Positions 23,747 through 33,046 of a stretch of 37,073 nt of DNA are shown here, in pieces. Positions within the stretch are counted from its first letter, which is position 1; each line of letters opens with the position of its first letter. The stretch is from contig NZ_WQLV01000026.1 in the NCBI RefSeq assembly GCF_009753675.1, positions 1-37,073 on the forward strand, written 5' to 3'. The stretch comes from Parasedimentitalea huanghaiensis. Its GTDB lineage: Bacteria; Pseudomonadota; Alphaproteobacteria; Rhodobacterales; Rhodobacteraceae. The notes beneath the pieces were generated by a model that was not told the DNA's origin, searched no databases, and saw only the letters and a list, made by a program, of their open reading frames with translations. A program made the position numbers and the translations under genes.

Positions 23747-24844
23747 TCAGGTGTTGAACAAGAAATGCATGACGTCACCGTCCTGCACCACATAGCTTTT
23801 GCCCTCGGCCCGCATTTTGCCTGCTTCCTTGGCACCTTGTTCGCCGTTGTTTTCAATGAAGTCATCATAAGCAATAGTCTCGGCCCGGATAAAACCTTTT
23901 TCAAAGTCGCCGTGAATGACACCAGCCGCCTGCGGTGCGCCAGTGCCACTGCGGATGGTCCAGGCGCGCGCTTCCTTTGGGCCTACTGTAAAATAGGTTT
24001 CCAGATGCAAAAGTTCGTAACCGGCGCGGATCAGCCGGTCCAATCCAGCTTCAGCCAGGCCCATCTCACCAAGGAACATTTCAGCCTCTTCCGGATCAAG
24101 TTGAGAAATTTCTTCTTCGATCTGTGCTGAGATGATGACGTGGCTATTGCCCTGCGCTGCGGCCATTTCGGCAACTTTGGCAGAATGGGCATTGCCCTCG
24201 ACAGATTCTTCTTCGCCAACGTTGCAAACATATAGAACCGGTTTGCTGGTCAACAGCTGTAGCAACTTCCAAGCCTTAAGGTCTTCGTCGTCAACCTCAA
24301 CCAAGCGGGCCGGTTTTCCGTCTTCCAGCATCTCTTGGGCTGCGGCGAGCAGGCGATCCTGCTGTTGGGCTTCTTTATCGTTGCCTTTTAGTTTACGTAC
24401 CAGATTGGTACGGCGCTTTTCGACACTTTCAAGGTCAGACAGCATCAGTTCGGTTTCAATGGTCTCAGCATCTGCAACTGGATCAACGCGATCTTCGACG
24501 TGGGTCACATCGCCGTCTTCAAAACAGCGCAGCACATGGGCGATCGAGTCGGTCTCGCGAATGTTGGCGAGGAATTGATTGCCGAGTCCTTCGCCTTGCG
24601 AAGCACCTTTGACCAGTCCGGCAATGTCGACAAATGTCATCCGGGTTGGGATGATTTGTTTTGAACCAGCAATGGCAGCCAATTTGTCTAGTCGCGCGTC
24701 TGGTACGCCGACTTCGCCCACATTGGGCTCAATCGTGCAGAATGGAAAGTTTGCCGCCTGCGCCGAGGCGGTTTTGGTCAATGCGTTGAACAATGTAGAC
24801 TTACCGACATTCGGTAGCCCTACGATCCCCATTTTAAAGCCCAT
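23747..24844 (-). CDS. ychF: Redox-regulated ATPase/GTPase YchF (OLA1 family)
   Basis: A 365-residue Obg-family P-loop NTPase, the usual length. G1 is GLPNVGKST (8-16) and G3 is DIAGLVKGAS (about 71-80). The G4 position reads NVGEEE in place of NKxD, the change that gives YchF/OLA1 its ATP preference. A coiled-coil insert covers about 130-190 and a TGS domain the C terminus. It binds ribosomes and acts in translation control and oxidative-stress response. It is single and well conserved in alphaproteobacteria, so it supports chromosomal backbone here. Confidence 0.96.
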   Translation of the reverse strand: MGFKMGIVGLPNVGKSTLFNALTKTASAQAANFPFCTIEPNVGEVGVPDARLDKLAAIAGSKQIIPTRMTFVDIAGLVKGASQGEGLGNQFLANIRETDSIAHVLRCFEDGDVTHVEDRVDPVADAETIETELMLSDLESVEKRRTNLVRKLKGNDKEAQQQDRLLAAAQEMLEDGKPARLVEVDDEDLKAWKLLQLLTSKPVLYVCNVGEEESVEGNAHSAKVAEMAAAQGNSHVIISAQIEEEISQLDPEEAEMFLGEMGLAEAGLDRLIRAGYELLHLETYFTVGPKEARAWTIRSGTGAPQAAGVIHGDFEKGFIRAETIAYDDFIENNGEQGAKEAGKMRAEGKSYVVQDGDVMHFLFNT

Positions 24845-25002
24845 AACGACCTCCTAATGCCATGTCAGCGGTGCTTCTAGGCTTCAATTGACGTTGATAC
24901 AAGCGGCTCGGTTCATTCTAGGCCAAGAAGTGGTTGGCAACTTGCTACGACAATTTGGCACTCCATATAACATTGGATGTATTGGCAAGCAGGATCAACG
25001 GT

Positions 25003-25494
25003 ATGAGGGCTCGGTGGAGTGTTGTCGTATTACTGGCAACGAGCAATGCACTGGCGGCGCAAGACTGGATCGTTGGGGCCGGATTTGCCGATTTTTCAAA
25101 TGGTTTGGCTCAAGATGGTGGTGTTGCCTTAGTCGAGTACCACCACAAACCCATTCGCGATTCTAGCGATTTTCTGCTTGGGTTGGGGGGCGCATTTACA
25201 GTGCATGGCACCGGCGATCTGCATTTGGGCGTTGGACTGGTTGGCCAATTGCCGCTGTCAAACAATTGGTTTGTTGAAGGTAGCGTGATGCCTGGGGTTT
25301 ACCTAGAGCGACATGCACGCAACGATTTAGGGTCCGCTTTCGAAATCCGTAGCTTGATCGCACTAGGCCGCCGGTTTGCAAATGGCTCGGGGATTTCGTT
25401 GGCGTTAACGCACAAATCAAACGCATCGACCGCGGTCCACAACCCAGGCGTGAATGCATTTCTGTTACGCTGGCATCTACCAATTCGGGACTAA
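25003..25494 (+). CDS. PagL-like lipid A 3-O-deacylase
   Basis: A 163-residue outer-membrane beta-barrel of the acyloxyacyl hydrolase (PagL) family. The signal peptide (RARWSVVVLLATSNALA) is cut before AQDW. Alternating hydrophobic strands follow, with the catalytic HKSNAST stretch near 140 giving the His and Ser of the His-Ser-Glu triad. PagL removes the 3-O acyl chain of lipid A. The frame is open from 24934, but the Met at 25003 starts the signal peptide and has AGGA eight bases before it. trpA lies downstream in the same orientation. Confidence 0.82.
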   Translation: MRARWSVVVLLATSNALAAQDWIVGAGFADFSNGLAQDGGVALVEYHHKPIRDSSDFLLGLGGAFTVHGTGDLHLGVGLVGQLPLSNNWFVEGSVMPGVYLERHARNDLGSAFEIRSLIALGRRFANGSGISLALTHKSNASTAVHNPGVNAFLLRWHLPIRD

Positions 25495-25572
25495 GAGGGA
25501 AACGCAGGGGTGGGATTGATTTTCGCGTCAGTTTTCGGCACATCCGTCGGGTAAACAGGAAAAGGCCCGATC

Positions 25573-26364
25573 ATGACCCGCATTGATGCCAAATTTGCCG
25601 AATTGTCGGCTGCAGGAAAAAAAGCATTTGTATCCTATGTAATGGCGGGTGATCCAGACTTTGACACGTCGCTGGAAATCGTCAAAGGCTTGCCCGCTGC
25701 AGGCGTTGATATCATCGAACTCGGGTTACCTTTTACCGACCCGATGGCGGATGGTCCGACAATTCAGTTGGCTGGTCAGCGTGCTCTTGATGGCGGCATG
25801 ACCTTGCAGCGGACATTGGATCTGGCGGCTGAGTTCCGCAAGACCGACGACACCACTCCGATTGTGCTGATGGGCTATTACAACCCGATCTATTCGCGCG
25901 GCGTTGATAAGTTTTTGGTAGATGCCGCTGCCGCAGGCATTGACGGGCTAATCGTCGTTGATCTGCCGCCAGAAGAAGATGACGAGCTGTGCATTCCCGC
26001 GCAAAAAGCGGGTCTGAATTTTATCCGTTTGGCCACCCCAACCACCGATGATGAGCGTTTGCCACGGGTGCTGCAAAACACTTCGGGCTTTGTCTATTAC
26101 GTGTCGATCACGGGTATCACGGGTGCTGCCGAGGCTGAAGCGGGCGATGTTGGCCCTGAGGTTGCGCGTATCAAAGCAGCTACTGATTTGCCGGTTATCG
26201 TTGGTTTTGGCATCAATTCACCGGAACGCGCGCAGACAATTGCATCGATTTCAGACGGTGCAGTTGTTGGCAGCGCAATTGTTAGCCAGATTGGCGCTGG
26301 CAAGTCTGTTGCAGAAGTGCTGGCGTTTGTGAAAAGCCTGTCTGATGGTGCGCACAGAGGCTAA
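25573..26364 (+). CDS. trpA: Tryptophan synthase alpha chain
   Basis: A 263-residue TIM barrel. It converts indole-3-glycerol phosphate to indole and glyceraldehyde-3-phosphate and passes indole to TrpB. The catalytic E49 ([11 protein letters not shown]) and D60 (MADGPTIQ) are at the standard positions. The phosphate-binding loop VGFGI lies near 212 and VVGSAIV near 232. AGGA precedes the ATG. trpB is not in the window. It converges on the histidine kinase gene with 11 bases between stops and no clear terminator. Confidence 0.97.
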   Translation: MTRIDAKFAELSAAGKKAFVSYVMAGDPDFDTSLEIVKGLPAAGVDIIELGLPFTDPMADGPTIQLAGQRALDGGMTLQRTLDLAAEFRKTDDTTPIVLMGYYNPIYSRGVDKFLVDAAAAGIDGLIVVDLPPEEDDELCIPAQKAGLNFIRLATPTTDDERLPRVLQNTSGFVYYVSITGITGAAEAEAGDVGPEVARIKAATDLPVIVGFGINSPERAQTIASISDGAVVGSAIVSQIGAGKSVAEVLAFVKSLSDGAHRG

Positions 26365-26375
26365 CCCAGAGAGCT

Positions 26376-27788
26376 TTAGGTTGGAGCAGTGGCCGTTTCA
26401 CTTAGCGCTAAAGCCATCGCTCTAATCAATTCTGCTTTTCGGATTGGTTTTGCCACATGTCCCGTCATGCCGCCTTCAAGGTAGCCGGAAACTTGATGAA
26501 CCATGGCGTTGGCAGATATGGCAACAATTGGCACAGGTTGGTGTTTGCCTTCCAGTTCATCTGCCCGGATCGTTTGCGTCGCTGACAGCCCGTCCATAAC
26601 CGGCATGTTTACGTCCATCAGTATAAGATCTGCGCCGTTACTGCGCCATTCTGAAACAACTTTTGCACCGTCGGCGACAATCACCAGTTCCAGATCATAG
26701 CGCTTGAGCATATGCTTCAGAACCAACTGATTGGTCTTGTTGTCTTCTGCTATTAGAACACGCCACCTGCGCTGGTTCAGAACGGTTTCGTTTTCTGCTA
26801 ACTGCAACCCTTTCGTTGTTTCGGGGCATTTGGCCGGTGCCATTTGAATTGAGGCGGTGAATTCGGTGCCGTCGCCTGCTGCACTAAGGCAGGTAATGTC
26901 GCCACCCATCATCCTACAAATATCACGTGCAATCACCAGTCCCAGACCTGTGCCGCCGAATTTGCGCGTGATACTGGCGTCAGCCTGAGTAAATGGCTGG
27001 AACAACTTTTCACTGTTTTCTTCAGGAACACCAATGCCAGTGTCCCGAATTATCAGGTTAAGTTGCAAGTTGCCGTTTTCCAAATGCACGGCCTCGGCTG
27101 TGAACGCAACGGCGCCGCTGGTAGTGAATTTTATGGCATTTGACAGTAGATTGCCAAGGACTTGGCTCAATCGGTTTGGGTCGAATTTGGCCCAAACGCC
27201 TCCAGCGGATAGCAGCCCGCTATATAGTACCGTAAACCGAAGCCCTTTTTCCCGGACCTTTGGGGCAAACTGGGCGCACATTCCATCTAGGAAATCACAA
27301 ACAGAGGTGGGAACATTCTCTATTTCCAGCATCCCGGCCTCAACCTTTGATAGGTCTAAGATATCGTTGATGACCGACAGCAGCAGGTTGCCGCTGTCAG
27401 AAATAAGGTCGAGAATTTCCTCTTGTTCGCTTGTTAAGTCACTATCAGCCAAGGCTGTGGCCATGCCCAGAACGCCGTTTAATGGCGTTCTAATTTCGTG
27501 GCTCATGGTGGCTAAAAAAATGGACTTTGCTGCGTTTGCAGATTCAGCTTCATTTCTAGCAGCTTCAAATTCTGCAGTGCGTTGCGCGACCGCCTCTTCC
27601 AATCCAGCAGCTTGCTTTTGCAAGGCAAGGTTGGCGTCATACAGTTCCCGGCTCTTGGCTTCCAGTAGCTGTTCAGCCTCCTGTCGGGCACGTTTTTCAC
27701 GTTCATACCGCCGTCTGGACACACGGTCGGGCAGTTGTGTGATTGGGTGGTCGTATTCAGGTCGTGCCATAGTCTTTATTTGGCCCAT
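26376..27788 (-). CDS. Hybrid histidine kinase with receiver domain
   Basis: A 470-residue soluble hybrid kinase. An N-terminal coiled coil (about 25-85) has no membrane segment or PAS domain. The HisKA box is MSHEIRTPLNGVLG with H97. HATPase N (LLSNAIKFT), G1 (DTGIGVP) and G2 (GGTGLGL) boxes follow. The C-terminal receiver (about 337-460) has LILMDVNMPVMDG with the acceptor Asp and the Lys in HVAKPIR. Its ATG overlaps the end of the H-NOX gene, so H-NOX supplies the missing sensor. By analogy with HnoX/HnoK pairs, NO-bound H-NOX should alter kinase activity. A second start six codons in is possible. Confidence 0.92.
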   Translation of the reverse strand: MGQIKTMARPEYDHPITQLPDRVSRRRYEREKRARQEAEQLLEAKSRELYDANLALQKQAAGLEEAVAQRTAEFEAARNEAESANAAKSIFLATMSHEIRTPLNGVLGMATALADSDLTSEQEEILDLISDSGNLLLSVINDILDLSKVEAGMLEIENVPTSVCDFLDGMCAQFAPKVREKGLRFTVLYSGLLSAGGVWAKFDPNRLSQVLGNLLSNAIKFTTSGAVAFTAEAVHLENGNLQLNLIIRDTGIGVPEENSEKLFQPFTQADASITRKFGGTGLGLVIARDICRMMGGDITCLSAAGDGTEFTASIQMAPAKCPETTKGLQLAENETVLNQRRWRVLIAEDNKTNQLVLKHMLKRYDLELVIVADGAKVVSEWRSNGADLILMDVNMPVMDGLSATQTIRADELEGKHQPVPIVAISANAMVHQVSGYLEGGMTGHVAKPIRKAELIRAMALALSETATAPT

Positions 27789-28324
27789 TCGATCATGAAT
27801 TCAGCCCTACAACGCCCGTCTTCCGAACAATCCCTCATTTTTATCTCTGCAGGTCTGTCAAAATGTTCGACGCACCCCTCTATCAGCCCAAGACAAAAGT
27901 GGTTCAGGGGGCGATCCGAGCTGTAGGTCATTTTCAGACCTGCGCCGCCAGAAAACCGTTGGGTCGAAAATGTTGGGAGTTCGGCATCAGGGTAAAGCTT
28001 TAGCACCTCGACGTGCACTTCGTTCTCAATGGCCTCGAGCATCTCAAAGGCGTTTTGTTTACCTTCAAAAAACTCTGGGTACCCATCGACAAAGCGGCTA
28101 AACATCCAGTGGCCAAATTTTGTCTGCAATGCCGTGACGGGAATATTCAACTGATCACCTATCGCCACGACAAGTTTTATCAGCTCGCTACAGGGGTAGT
28201 TTCCAACGGAAGTATATGCGCCATCAGTGCTGAGATCGATGTGATCGATGATGTTGTCCAGGTCCTCCTCGCTCATGACCGTTTCGGCCATGCGGAAGAG
28301 TTCCACGAATACCATACCCTTCAT
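27776..28324 (-). CDS. H-NOX heme NO-binding sensor
   Basis: A 182-residue H-NOX protein starting MKGMVFVELF, the family N terminus. The proximal heme ligand is H104 (NEVHVEVLKLYP) and the heme carboxylate clamp YSSDR is at 134-138. Cysteines at 144, 166 and 172 resemble the zinc/redox cluster known in bacterial H-NOX proteins. It binds NO (and perhaps O2-excluded CO) and signals to its partner kinase, whose start it overlaps by 13 bases. The Met at 28324, with GGAG upstream, is preferred over 28336. Confidence 0.92.
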   Translation of the reverse strand: MKGMVFVELFRMAETVMSEEDLDNIIDHIDLSTDGAYTSVGNYPCSELIKLVVAIGDQLNIPVTALQTKFGHWMFSRFVDGYPEFFEGKQNAFEMLEAIENEVHVEVLKLYPDAELPTFSTQRFSGGAGLKMTYSSDRPLNHFCLGLIEGCVEHFDRPAEIKMRDCSEDGRCRAEFMIEWAK

Positions 28325-28406
28325 TGCGATCTCCAATAGTTCCTATTTGGGCCTATCAGCGCATCGTAAACACCGTACTAATGAAGAGTTGCGACATAGT
28401 GCCTCG

Positions 28407-28859
28407 CTACGTAGCGTCGCGTGCCTTATCCAGGAACTGCCGCATCTCTGTCAGAACGGGCAAAAGCGTTTCTATACGCTCCTCAGAAAAATGCTCAGCA
28501 AAGCCTTCGAACCCTGTCGCCGCCTGAGCAACCATGGATTCGCGTATTTCGCGCCCTTTGCTGGTCAGCCAAATGCACTTACTGCGCGCGTCATCGGGAT
28601 TTGGCCGCATCTCGATGAGTCCGTGTTTGACACATCCACCCAGAGTATGAGTCATCGTGGTCTTGGGGACTTGGAATGCACGGGCGATGGCGAGAGGAGT
28701 GGTGCCTTCGCCAACGCGCACTAAGTGGTTGAGAACGCCAAAATGTGAGCTCAGCAACCCATCAGGCAACCGCTCCTCTAACAAGGTGCGGCTGAGCTGA
28801 TGGATAATCCCTATTTCGTTGAACAACACAAAATAGGGCGATGGCCGTGTGTCAGGCAT
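28407..28859 (-). CDS. MarR-family regulator
   Basis: A 150-residue winged helix regulator: LSSHFGVLNHLVRVGEGTTPLAIARAFQVPKTTMTHTLGGCVKHGLIEMRPNPDDARSKCIWLTSKG in order is the HTH, recognition helix and wing (about 35-105). Its start overlaps the Acg-like nitroreductase stop by eight bases (ATGCCTGA), so it is the second gene of that operon. The double palindrome at 30011-30048, at the operon promoter, is its likely operator, giving negative self-control. Nitro compounds, quinones or similar may be the inducer, judged only by its partner. Confidence 0.9.
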   Translation of the reverse strand: MPDTRPSPYFVLFNEIGIIHQLSRTLLEERLPDGLLSSHFGVLNHLVRVGEGTTPLAIARAFQVPKTTMTHTLGGCVKHGLIEMRPNPDDARSKCIWLTSKGREIRESMVAQAATGFEGFAEHFSEERIETLLPVLTEMRQFLDKARDAT

Positions 28860-29997
28860 TTATGATCTTTGCTTCTAAGGGCCAGCGCGGGCTTTCCGGC
28901 ACTGGAGCACAATATCCAAGACGGGCAAACATTTGCACGGTTTCGCCGTCTTCGGCTAGTTCTTTGTGAATCTGGGTATAGTGATCGGCCATTTCAGGAT
29001 ACTCCTGCAAGGCCTGACTCAGTGGTTGAAGCCCCATGCCTAAACCGGTGGTCTGCAGGTTCAGCCGCACCCAGTCGTGCCCCGCAGCAATTTGGTCTTC
29101 GCGCGTGTTGCCCTTTGTGGTGATCCAGATATGTGCCATTGCAGTTCGAGTATTTGACAGAACTGCATCAATTCCTCCGGTGTAGGTCACGCTGTTTTTG
29201 TCCAGAGCGGCTTTGCGGCTGAACAGGCCAAATAGGTTGAGAGTTTCAAATAAGGGGCCGGAGAAGTCGATGCCGTCCGGGTTTTTGTTAACCTCTGCCC
29301 GACCAATGCGAAACAAATCAACGCTTTCACGGTAGGTGTGCGGCGTCTCAATTTCGATCATCAAGGCTTCTTCGGACAACGTGCGATAGTGTTTCACGGA
29401 TTGGTCAGAGTTGTCCGCCCACCGTCGCGTACCGGATTGGGGCGTGCTTATCAGGCTGCGAAGATCATCGTCGCTAACGGCCCGGTCCATATCGAACGGT
29501 TCTTTTTGTGTTCGCCGTCGCATCACATGGGCGAAAAGAGGATCAGGTTTAACGGTTTCGGACTTCTGGAAATGAGCGATAGCGACGGGACGGCTGTCCA
29601 GTTCCTCGGTGTCTGACCCTTCGGGGAATAGGTCTAGCTGCACGGCATAACCATCCTGTGCGGCCGCCATGCGTAAGACTTCAAGAAAACAACCAAGGCC
29701 AATAGTGATCTGGCGGTTGAATGGATCGGTGTGCGGCAGCAAGCGGTTGGTGTCGACAAAGAGCTTGACCTGATTTGGAGTGCTTAGGTCGACCATCCAA
29801 GGCTGCCGGTTATGGGGATTGGGCGCCAAAATGGCATAAGAAAGGGCGCGTTTGCGAATTTCGTCATATTGTCCAGCAGCTGCCCAAGGCGCCAATGCTT
29901 TGTTTGGTTTGCGTGTCACGTGTAGCCCGGTGCCTGCTGCGGCAAGAATTGCTCCGCCACCAATGATAGAAAGCGCTTTACGTCTGGAAATTGTCAT
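28852..29997 (-). CDS. Tat-exported nitroreductase-fold protein (Acg-like)
   Basis: A 381-residue FMN-dependent nitroreductase-fold protein of the Acg type. The N terminus is a twin-arginine signal: SRRKALSI then hydrophobic GGGAILAAAGTGL, predicting export to the periplasm. The NPHNRQPW stretch (about 60-67) and the HDWVRLNLQTTGLGM helix near 310 are typical of the Acg family. Substrate unknown. It heads an operon with a MarR repressor and starts 13 bases from a strong palindrome. Confidence 0.85.
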   Translation of the reverse strand: MTISRRKALSIIGGGAILAAAGTGLHVTRKPNKALAPWAAAGQYDEIRKRALSYAILAPNPHNRQPWMVDLSTPNQVKLFVDTNRLLPHTDPFNRQITIGLGCFLEVLRMAAAQDGYAVQLDLFPEGSDTEELDSRPVAIAHFQKSETVKPDPLFAHVMRRRTQKEPFDMDRAVSDDDLRSLISTPQSGTRRWADNSDQSVKHYRTLSEEALMIEIETPHTYRESVDLFRIGRAEVNKNPDGIDFSGPLFETLNLFGLFSRKAALDKNSVTYTGGIDAVLSNTRTAMAHIWITTKGNTREDQIAAGHDWVRLNLQTTGLGMGLQPLSQALQEYPEMADHYTQIHKELAEDGETVQMFARLGYCAPVPESPRWPLEAKIINA

Positions 29998-30010
29998 GGA
30001 TCACCTCATT

Positions 30011-30048
30011 AGTACGATATCGCACTAAATATAGTGCGATATCGTACT
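30011..30048. promoter_or_regulatory. Double palindromic operator (MarR type)
   Basis: A 17-bp arm AGTACGATATCGCACTA (30011-30027) is repeated exactly in reverse at 30032-30048 across AATA. Each arm is itself nearly palindromic around GATATC, so two tandem operator copies may bind two MarR dimers. It lies 13 bases from the nitroreductase start and 95 bases from lldD, so it could control both genes. Confidence 0.75.
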
Positions 30049-30142
30049 TACAAGGGTCTGTATGAGGATTTGTGAATTTGGTTGCAGCCTCGGTGTGGAA
30101 TTGGTAATTTTTATTTACCAAAGATAGTGAGAGCGACACCGC

Positions 30143-31306
30143 ATGCCGACCATCACCAATATCAACGACTTAAAGCGCATCTATGAAAATCGGGTGCCAC
30201 GGATGTTTTACGACTACGCGGAAAGTGGCAGTTGGACCGAACAGACCTTTCGCGAGAACACCACTGATTTTGATCAGGTCCGGCTACGTCAGAGAGTTGC
30301 AATAGACATGACTGGGCGGTCAACGGCAGGTCAGATGATTGGTCAGGATGTGTCTATGCCTGTAGCGTTAGCACCGGTTGGCTTGACTGGCATGCAACAC
30401 GCTGATGGTGAAATCAAAGCGGCCCGTGCTGCTGAAAATTTTGGCGTCCCCTATACGCTCTCGACAATGTCAATCTGTTCGATTGAGGACGTGGCAGAGC
30501 ATACTACCAAGCCATTCTGGATGCAGGTCTATACCCTGCGCGACGATGACTTCATGCGGCGCCTGTTTGACCGTGCCAAAGATGCAAAATGCTCCGCTGC
30601 GGTGATCACCGTTGATTTGCAACTGCTGGGGCAACGGCACAAGGATTTGAAAAACGGATTGTCTGCTCCGCCCAAACTGACAGTAAAATCAGTCAGTAAT
30701 ATGATGACCAAGGTACGTTGGGGGCTGGGTATGCTGGGAACCAAACGGCGGTTCTTTGGCAACATCGTTGGCCATGCAAGTGGCGTCACCGACCCCTCAT
30801 CTCTGACCACGTGGACAGCCCAGGCCTTTGATCAATCACTGGATTGGGACCGCATTCGCGAATTCCGAAAAATGTGGGACGGGCCATTGATCATCAAGGG
30901 GATTTTGGACGCAGAAGACGCCAAACAGGCGTTGAACGTTGGTGCAGATGCCATCATCGTTTCCAACCATGGCGGCCGCCAACTGGACGGCGCGTTGAGT
31001 GCTATTAAATCGTTACCTGCAATCATGGACGCGGTTGGTGACAAGATCGAAGTGCATTTGGATAGCGGCATTCGATCCGGCCAGGATGTGCTCAAAGCCC
31101 TGTCGATGGGGGCCAAGGGGACGTACATCGGTCGGGCCTACATATACGGGCTAGGTGCCATGGGTGAGGCTGGGGTGACCAAGTCACTCGAGGTGATCCA
31201 TAAAGAACTGGAGACGTCTATGGGGCTCTGCGGCGTGAGAAAAGTAGACGATCTCAGTCGCGATAACCTGCTGGTTCCTGAGGGGTTTGAAGGGCGTTGG
31301 GCCTGA
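30143..31306 (+). CDS. lldD: FMN-dependent L-lactate dehydrogenase
   Basis: A 387-residue alpha-hydroxy-acid oxidase/dehydrogenase, the usual LldD length. It oxidises L-lactate to pyruvate with electrons to the quinone pool at the inner membrane. PVALAPVGLTGM (residues about 73-84) is an FMN-binding stretch, QVYTLRDDD is family-typical, and SNHGGRQLDGA near 273 holds the catalytic His and Arg. GIRSGQDVLKAL and GRAYIYGLGA bind FMN phosphate. It diverges from the nitroreductase/MarR operon across the double palindrome. A related hydroxyacid oxidase cannot be excluded. Confidence 0.92.
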   Translation: MPTITNINDLKRIYENRVPRMFYDYAESGSWTEQTFRENTTDFDQVRLRQRVAIDMTGRSTAGQMIGQDVSMPVALAPVGLTGMQHADGEIKAARAAENFGVPYTLSTMSICSIEDVAEHTTKPFWMQVYTLRDDDFMRRLFDRAKDAKCSAAVITVDLQLLGQRHKDLKNGLSAPPKLTVKSVSNMMTKVRWGLGMLGTKRRFFGNIVGHASGVTDPSSLTTWTAQAFDQSLDWDRIREFRKMWDGPLIIKGILDAEDAKQALNVGADAIIVSNHGGRQLDGALSAIKSLPAIMDAVGDKIEVHLDSGIRSGQDVLKALSMGAKGTYIGRAYIYGLGAMGEAGVTKSLEVIHKELETSMGLCGVRKVDDLSRDNLLVPEGFEGRWA

Positions 31307-31390
31307 ACTTGGGGCAGGTAAGGAAGGGCCTGTATCCTAGCGAACTCAATGTGACACAGCGGCAGTAAATTCGGCAGTACGAAAAAGGTT

Positions 31391-31417
31391 GGAGTATAGC
31401 GGCTTAGCCGCTACTCC
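31391..31417. other. Hairpin between lldD and lysE-like gene
   Basis: GGAGTA and GCGGC pair with GCCGC and TACTCC around TTA, with a two-base bulge. No T run follows, so it is not a classical terminator. It lies just before the LysE-family gene. Confidence 0.4.
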
Positions 31418-31450
31418 ATAATCGTGTTCATGCCACAACGGGTTTACTCA

Positions 31451-32083
31451 ATGCCGTCGACTGAAATTCTTATCGCGTTCTTTCTGGCCACTGGCATTTT
31501 TGCCTACATGCCCGGGCCAGCTATGCTCTACGCGGCGGCGCAAACTATGGCTCGTGGCAAACGAGCCGGTTGGTTCGCGGCTCTGGGTATACATTTCGGC
31601 GGGTATGTTCATGTTCTTGCCGCAGCCTTTGGTCTGGCCATTTTGTTTCAAGCGGTGCCAATCCTTTATACGGGCTTAAAATTTGGCGGAGCCGCATATT
31701 TGATTTGGTTGGGCATTAAGATGTTCCGCGCTCGTGCTCCCATGTCAACGGGCGCTATCGAGGTCTCGGCAAAGAGCCCTAAGCGGGCCTTTTGGGAAAG
31801 CGTCACAGTTGAAGTTCTTAACCCCAAAACAGCAATATTCTTTCTTGCGTTTCTGCCACAGTTTGTTGATCCGGAAGCAGGGCTGGCAATCTGGGCGCAG
31901 TTGCTCCTTCTTGGTACAATTGTGAATGTCATGTTTTCCAGCGCCGATATTCTTTGTGTGCTTTTGGCCGGCCGGGTTGCAGGGCTTTTGAGCAGGTCCG
32001 GTTCTGCTGGTCGTTTAACGCAGCGACTGGGTGGGGGTGTTTTGGTTGCCTTGGGGCTCAACATTGCGCTTAACCGTCAATAA
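31451..32083 (+). CDS. LysE/RhtB-family amino-acid exporter
   Basis: A 210-residue inner-membrane protein with about six hydrophobic segments. The family start is PSTEILIAFFLATGIFAYMPGPAMLYAAAQTMARGKRAG, with the MPGPAML motif, followed by ALGIHFGGYVHVLAAAFGL. A conserved LNPKTAIFFLAFLPQF segment lies near 120. It exports amino acids or related metabolites; the substrate is not readable. The frame is open from a GTG at 31424, but the Met at 31451 starts the family pattern. Neither start has a strong ribosome site. Confidence 0.88.
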   Translation: MPSTEILIAFFLATGIFAYMPGPAMLYAAAQTMARGKRAGWFAALGIHFGGYVHVLAAAFGLAILFQAVPILYTGLKFGGAAYLIWLGIKMFRARAPMSTGAIEVSAKSPKRAFWESVTVEVLNPKTAIFFLAFLPQFVDPEAGLAIWAQLLLLGTIVNVMFSSADILCVLLAGRVAGLLSRSGSAGRLTQRLGGGVLVALGLNIALNRQ

Positions 32084-32245
32084 CCGTAGCAGCCCCATTC
32101 GAATTCAGTTTGAGCGGTAACGCCTGCGGTTCTTTTCCTTGGTTGTTTCCCCTCTTCCCATCCGTATCTCTTTCCTCTATACGCGCGGCTTCACGCGGGG
32201 ATACAGCCTTGGAGGATTCCCGCCCTTACAATTTGGAGAATTATC

Positions 32246-32881
32246 ATGGCTGGAGAGATTCCTAATCTCGAAGCTCTGGAACGGACGGGGACAGGCAAGG
32301 GCGCCGCTCGTCAGGCACGTCGCGACGGCTTTGTCCCAGGTATCGTTTATGGTGGCGACACTGATCCACTGGCAATCAATATCCCATTCAATGTTCTGTT
32401 GAAGAAATTGAAAGCTGGCCGGTTCAAGTCGACCCTTTTCAACCTGAAAGTTGAAGGCCACGACGACGTCCGCGTTATCTGCCGCAACGTGCAGCGTGAT
32501 GTTGTCAAAGATCTGCCAACACACCTGGACCTGATGCGTCTACGCCGTACTTCGGAAATCGCGCTGTTCATTCCGGTCGAGTTCATCAACGAAGACGAAG
32601 CGCCTGGCCTGAAGCAGGGCGGCGTTCTGAACGCTGTACGTCCTGAGGTCGAGCTGGTTGTGACTGCTGGTGACATCCCCGAGAAGCTGGTTGTGGATCT
32701 GTCAGGCCTGAAGCTTGGCGATACTGTCACCATCTCGTCGATTAACTTGCCTGAAGGTGCTCGTCCAACAATCGATCGTGACTTTGTCATTGCCAACATC
32801 TCGGCCCCATCTGGGCTGCGTTCGTCGGGTGCTGACGATGAAGACGAAGCTGAAGGCGAAGAAGCCGCAGCTGAAGAATAA
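32246..32881 (+). CDS. rplY: 50S ribosomal protein L25/Ctc
   Basis: A 211-residue L25 of the long CTC type. An N-terminal 5S-rRNA-binding domain (1-95) contains [25 protein letters not shown]-terminal TL5 domain (96-190) contains [17 protein letters not shown]. The acidic tail is [14 protein letters not shown]. It binds 5S rRNA in the large subunit. GGAG lies seven bases before the ATG. The 162-bp gap upstream has a GC-rich hairpin near 32182-32198 and may be a leader. A terminator follows the gene, so it seems monocistronic. In many bacteria it neighbours pth, as here. Confidence 0.96.
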   Translation: MAGEIPNLEALERTGTGKGAARQARRDGFVPGIVYGGDTDPLAINIPFNVLLKKLKAGRFKSTLFNLKVEGHDDVRVICRNVQRDVVKDLPTHLDLMRLRRTSEIALFIPVEFINEDEAPGLKQGGVLNAVRPEVELVVTAGDIPEKLVVDLSGLKLGDTVTISSINLPEGARPTIDRDFVIANISAPSGLRSSGADDEDEAEGEEAAAEE

Positions 32882-32905
32882 GAATTTGTCTTTGGCAAAT
32901 GTGAA

Positions 32906-32936
32906 ACGGGGTCCTTGTGGGGGCCCCGTTTTTTGT
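32906..32936 (+). terminator. Rho-independent terminator after rplY
   Basis: ACGGGG (32906-32911) and CCCCGT (32924-32929), extended by T-G, C-G and C-G pairs, form a stem. It is followed by six T residues, 25 bases after the rplY stop. Confidence 0.9.
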
Positions 32937-33046
32937 TTTGGAAACCCAAATTGGTAAGGCGATCCACGGGTTCTGTCCACTCAGTAGGGTAGGTTGTGGT
33001 ACGACGAGCTAAGTTCGAGTAATCGAGATCGGATTTTGACTCCGCA

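Noticed and set aside
27034-27798. 254-codon plus-strand frame
   Set aside because: Antisense to the histidine kinase, whose motifs are complete; Ser/Ala-rich shadow.
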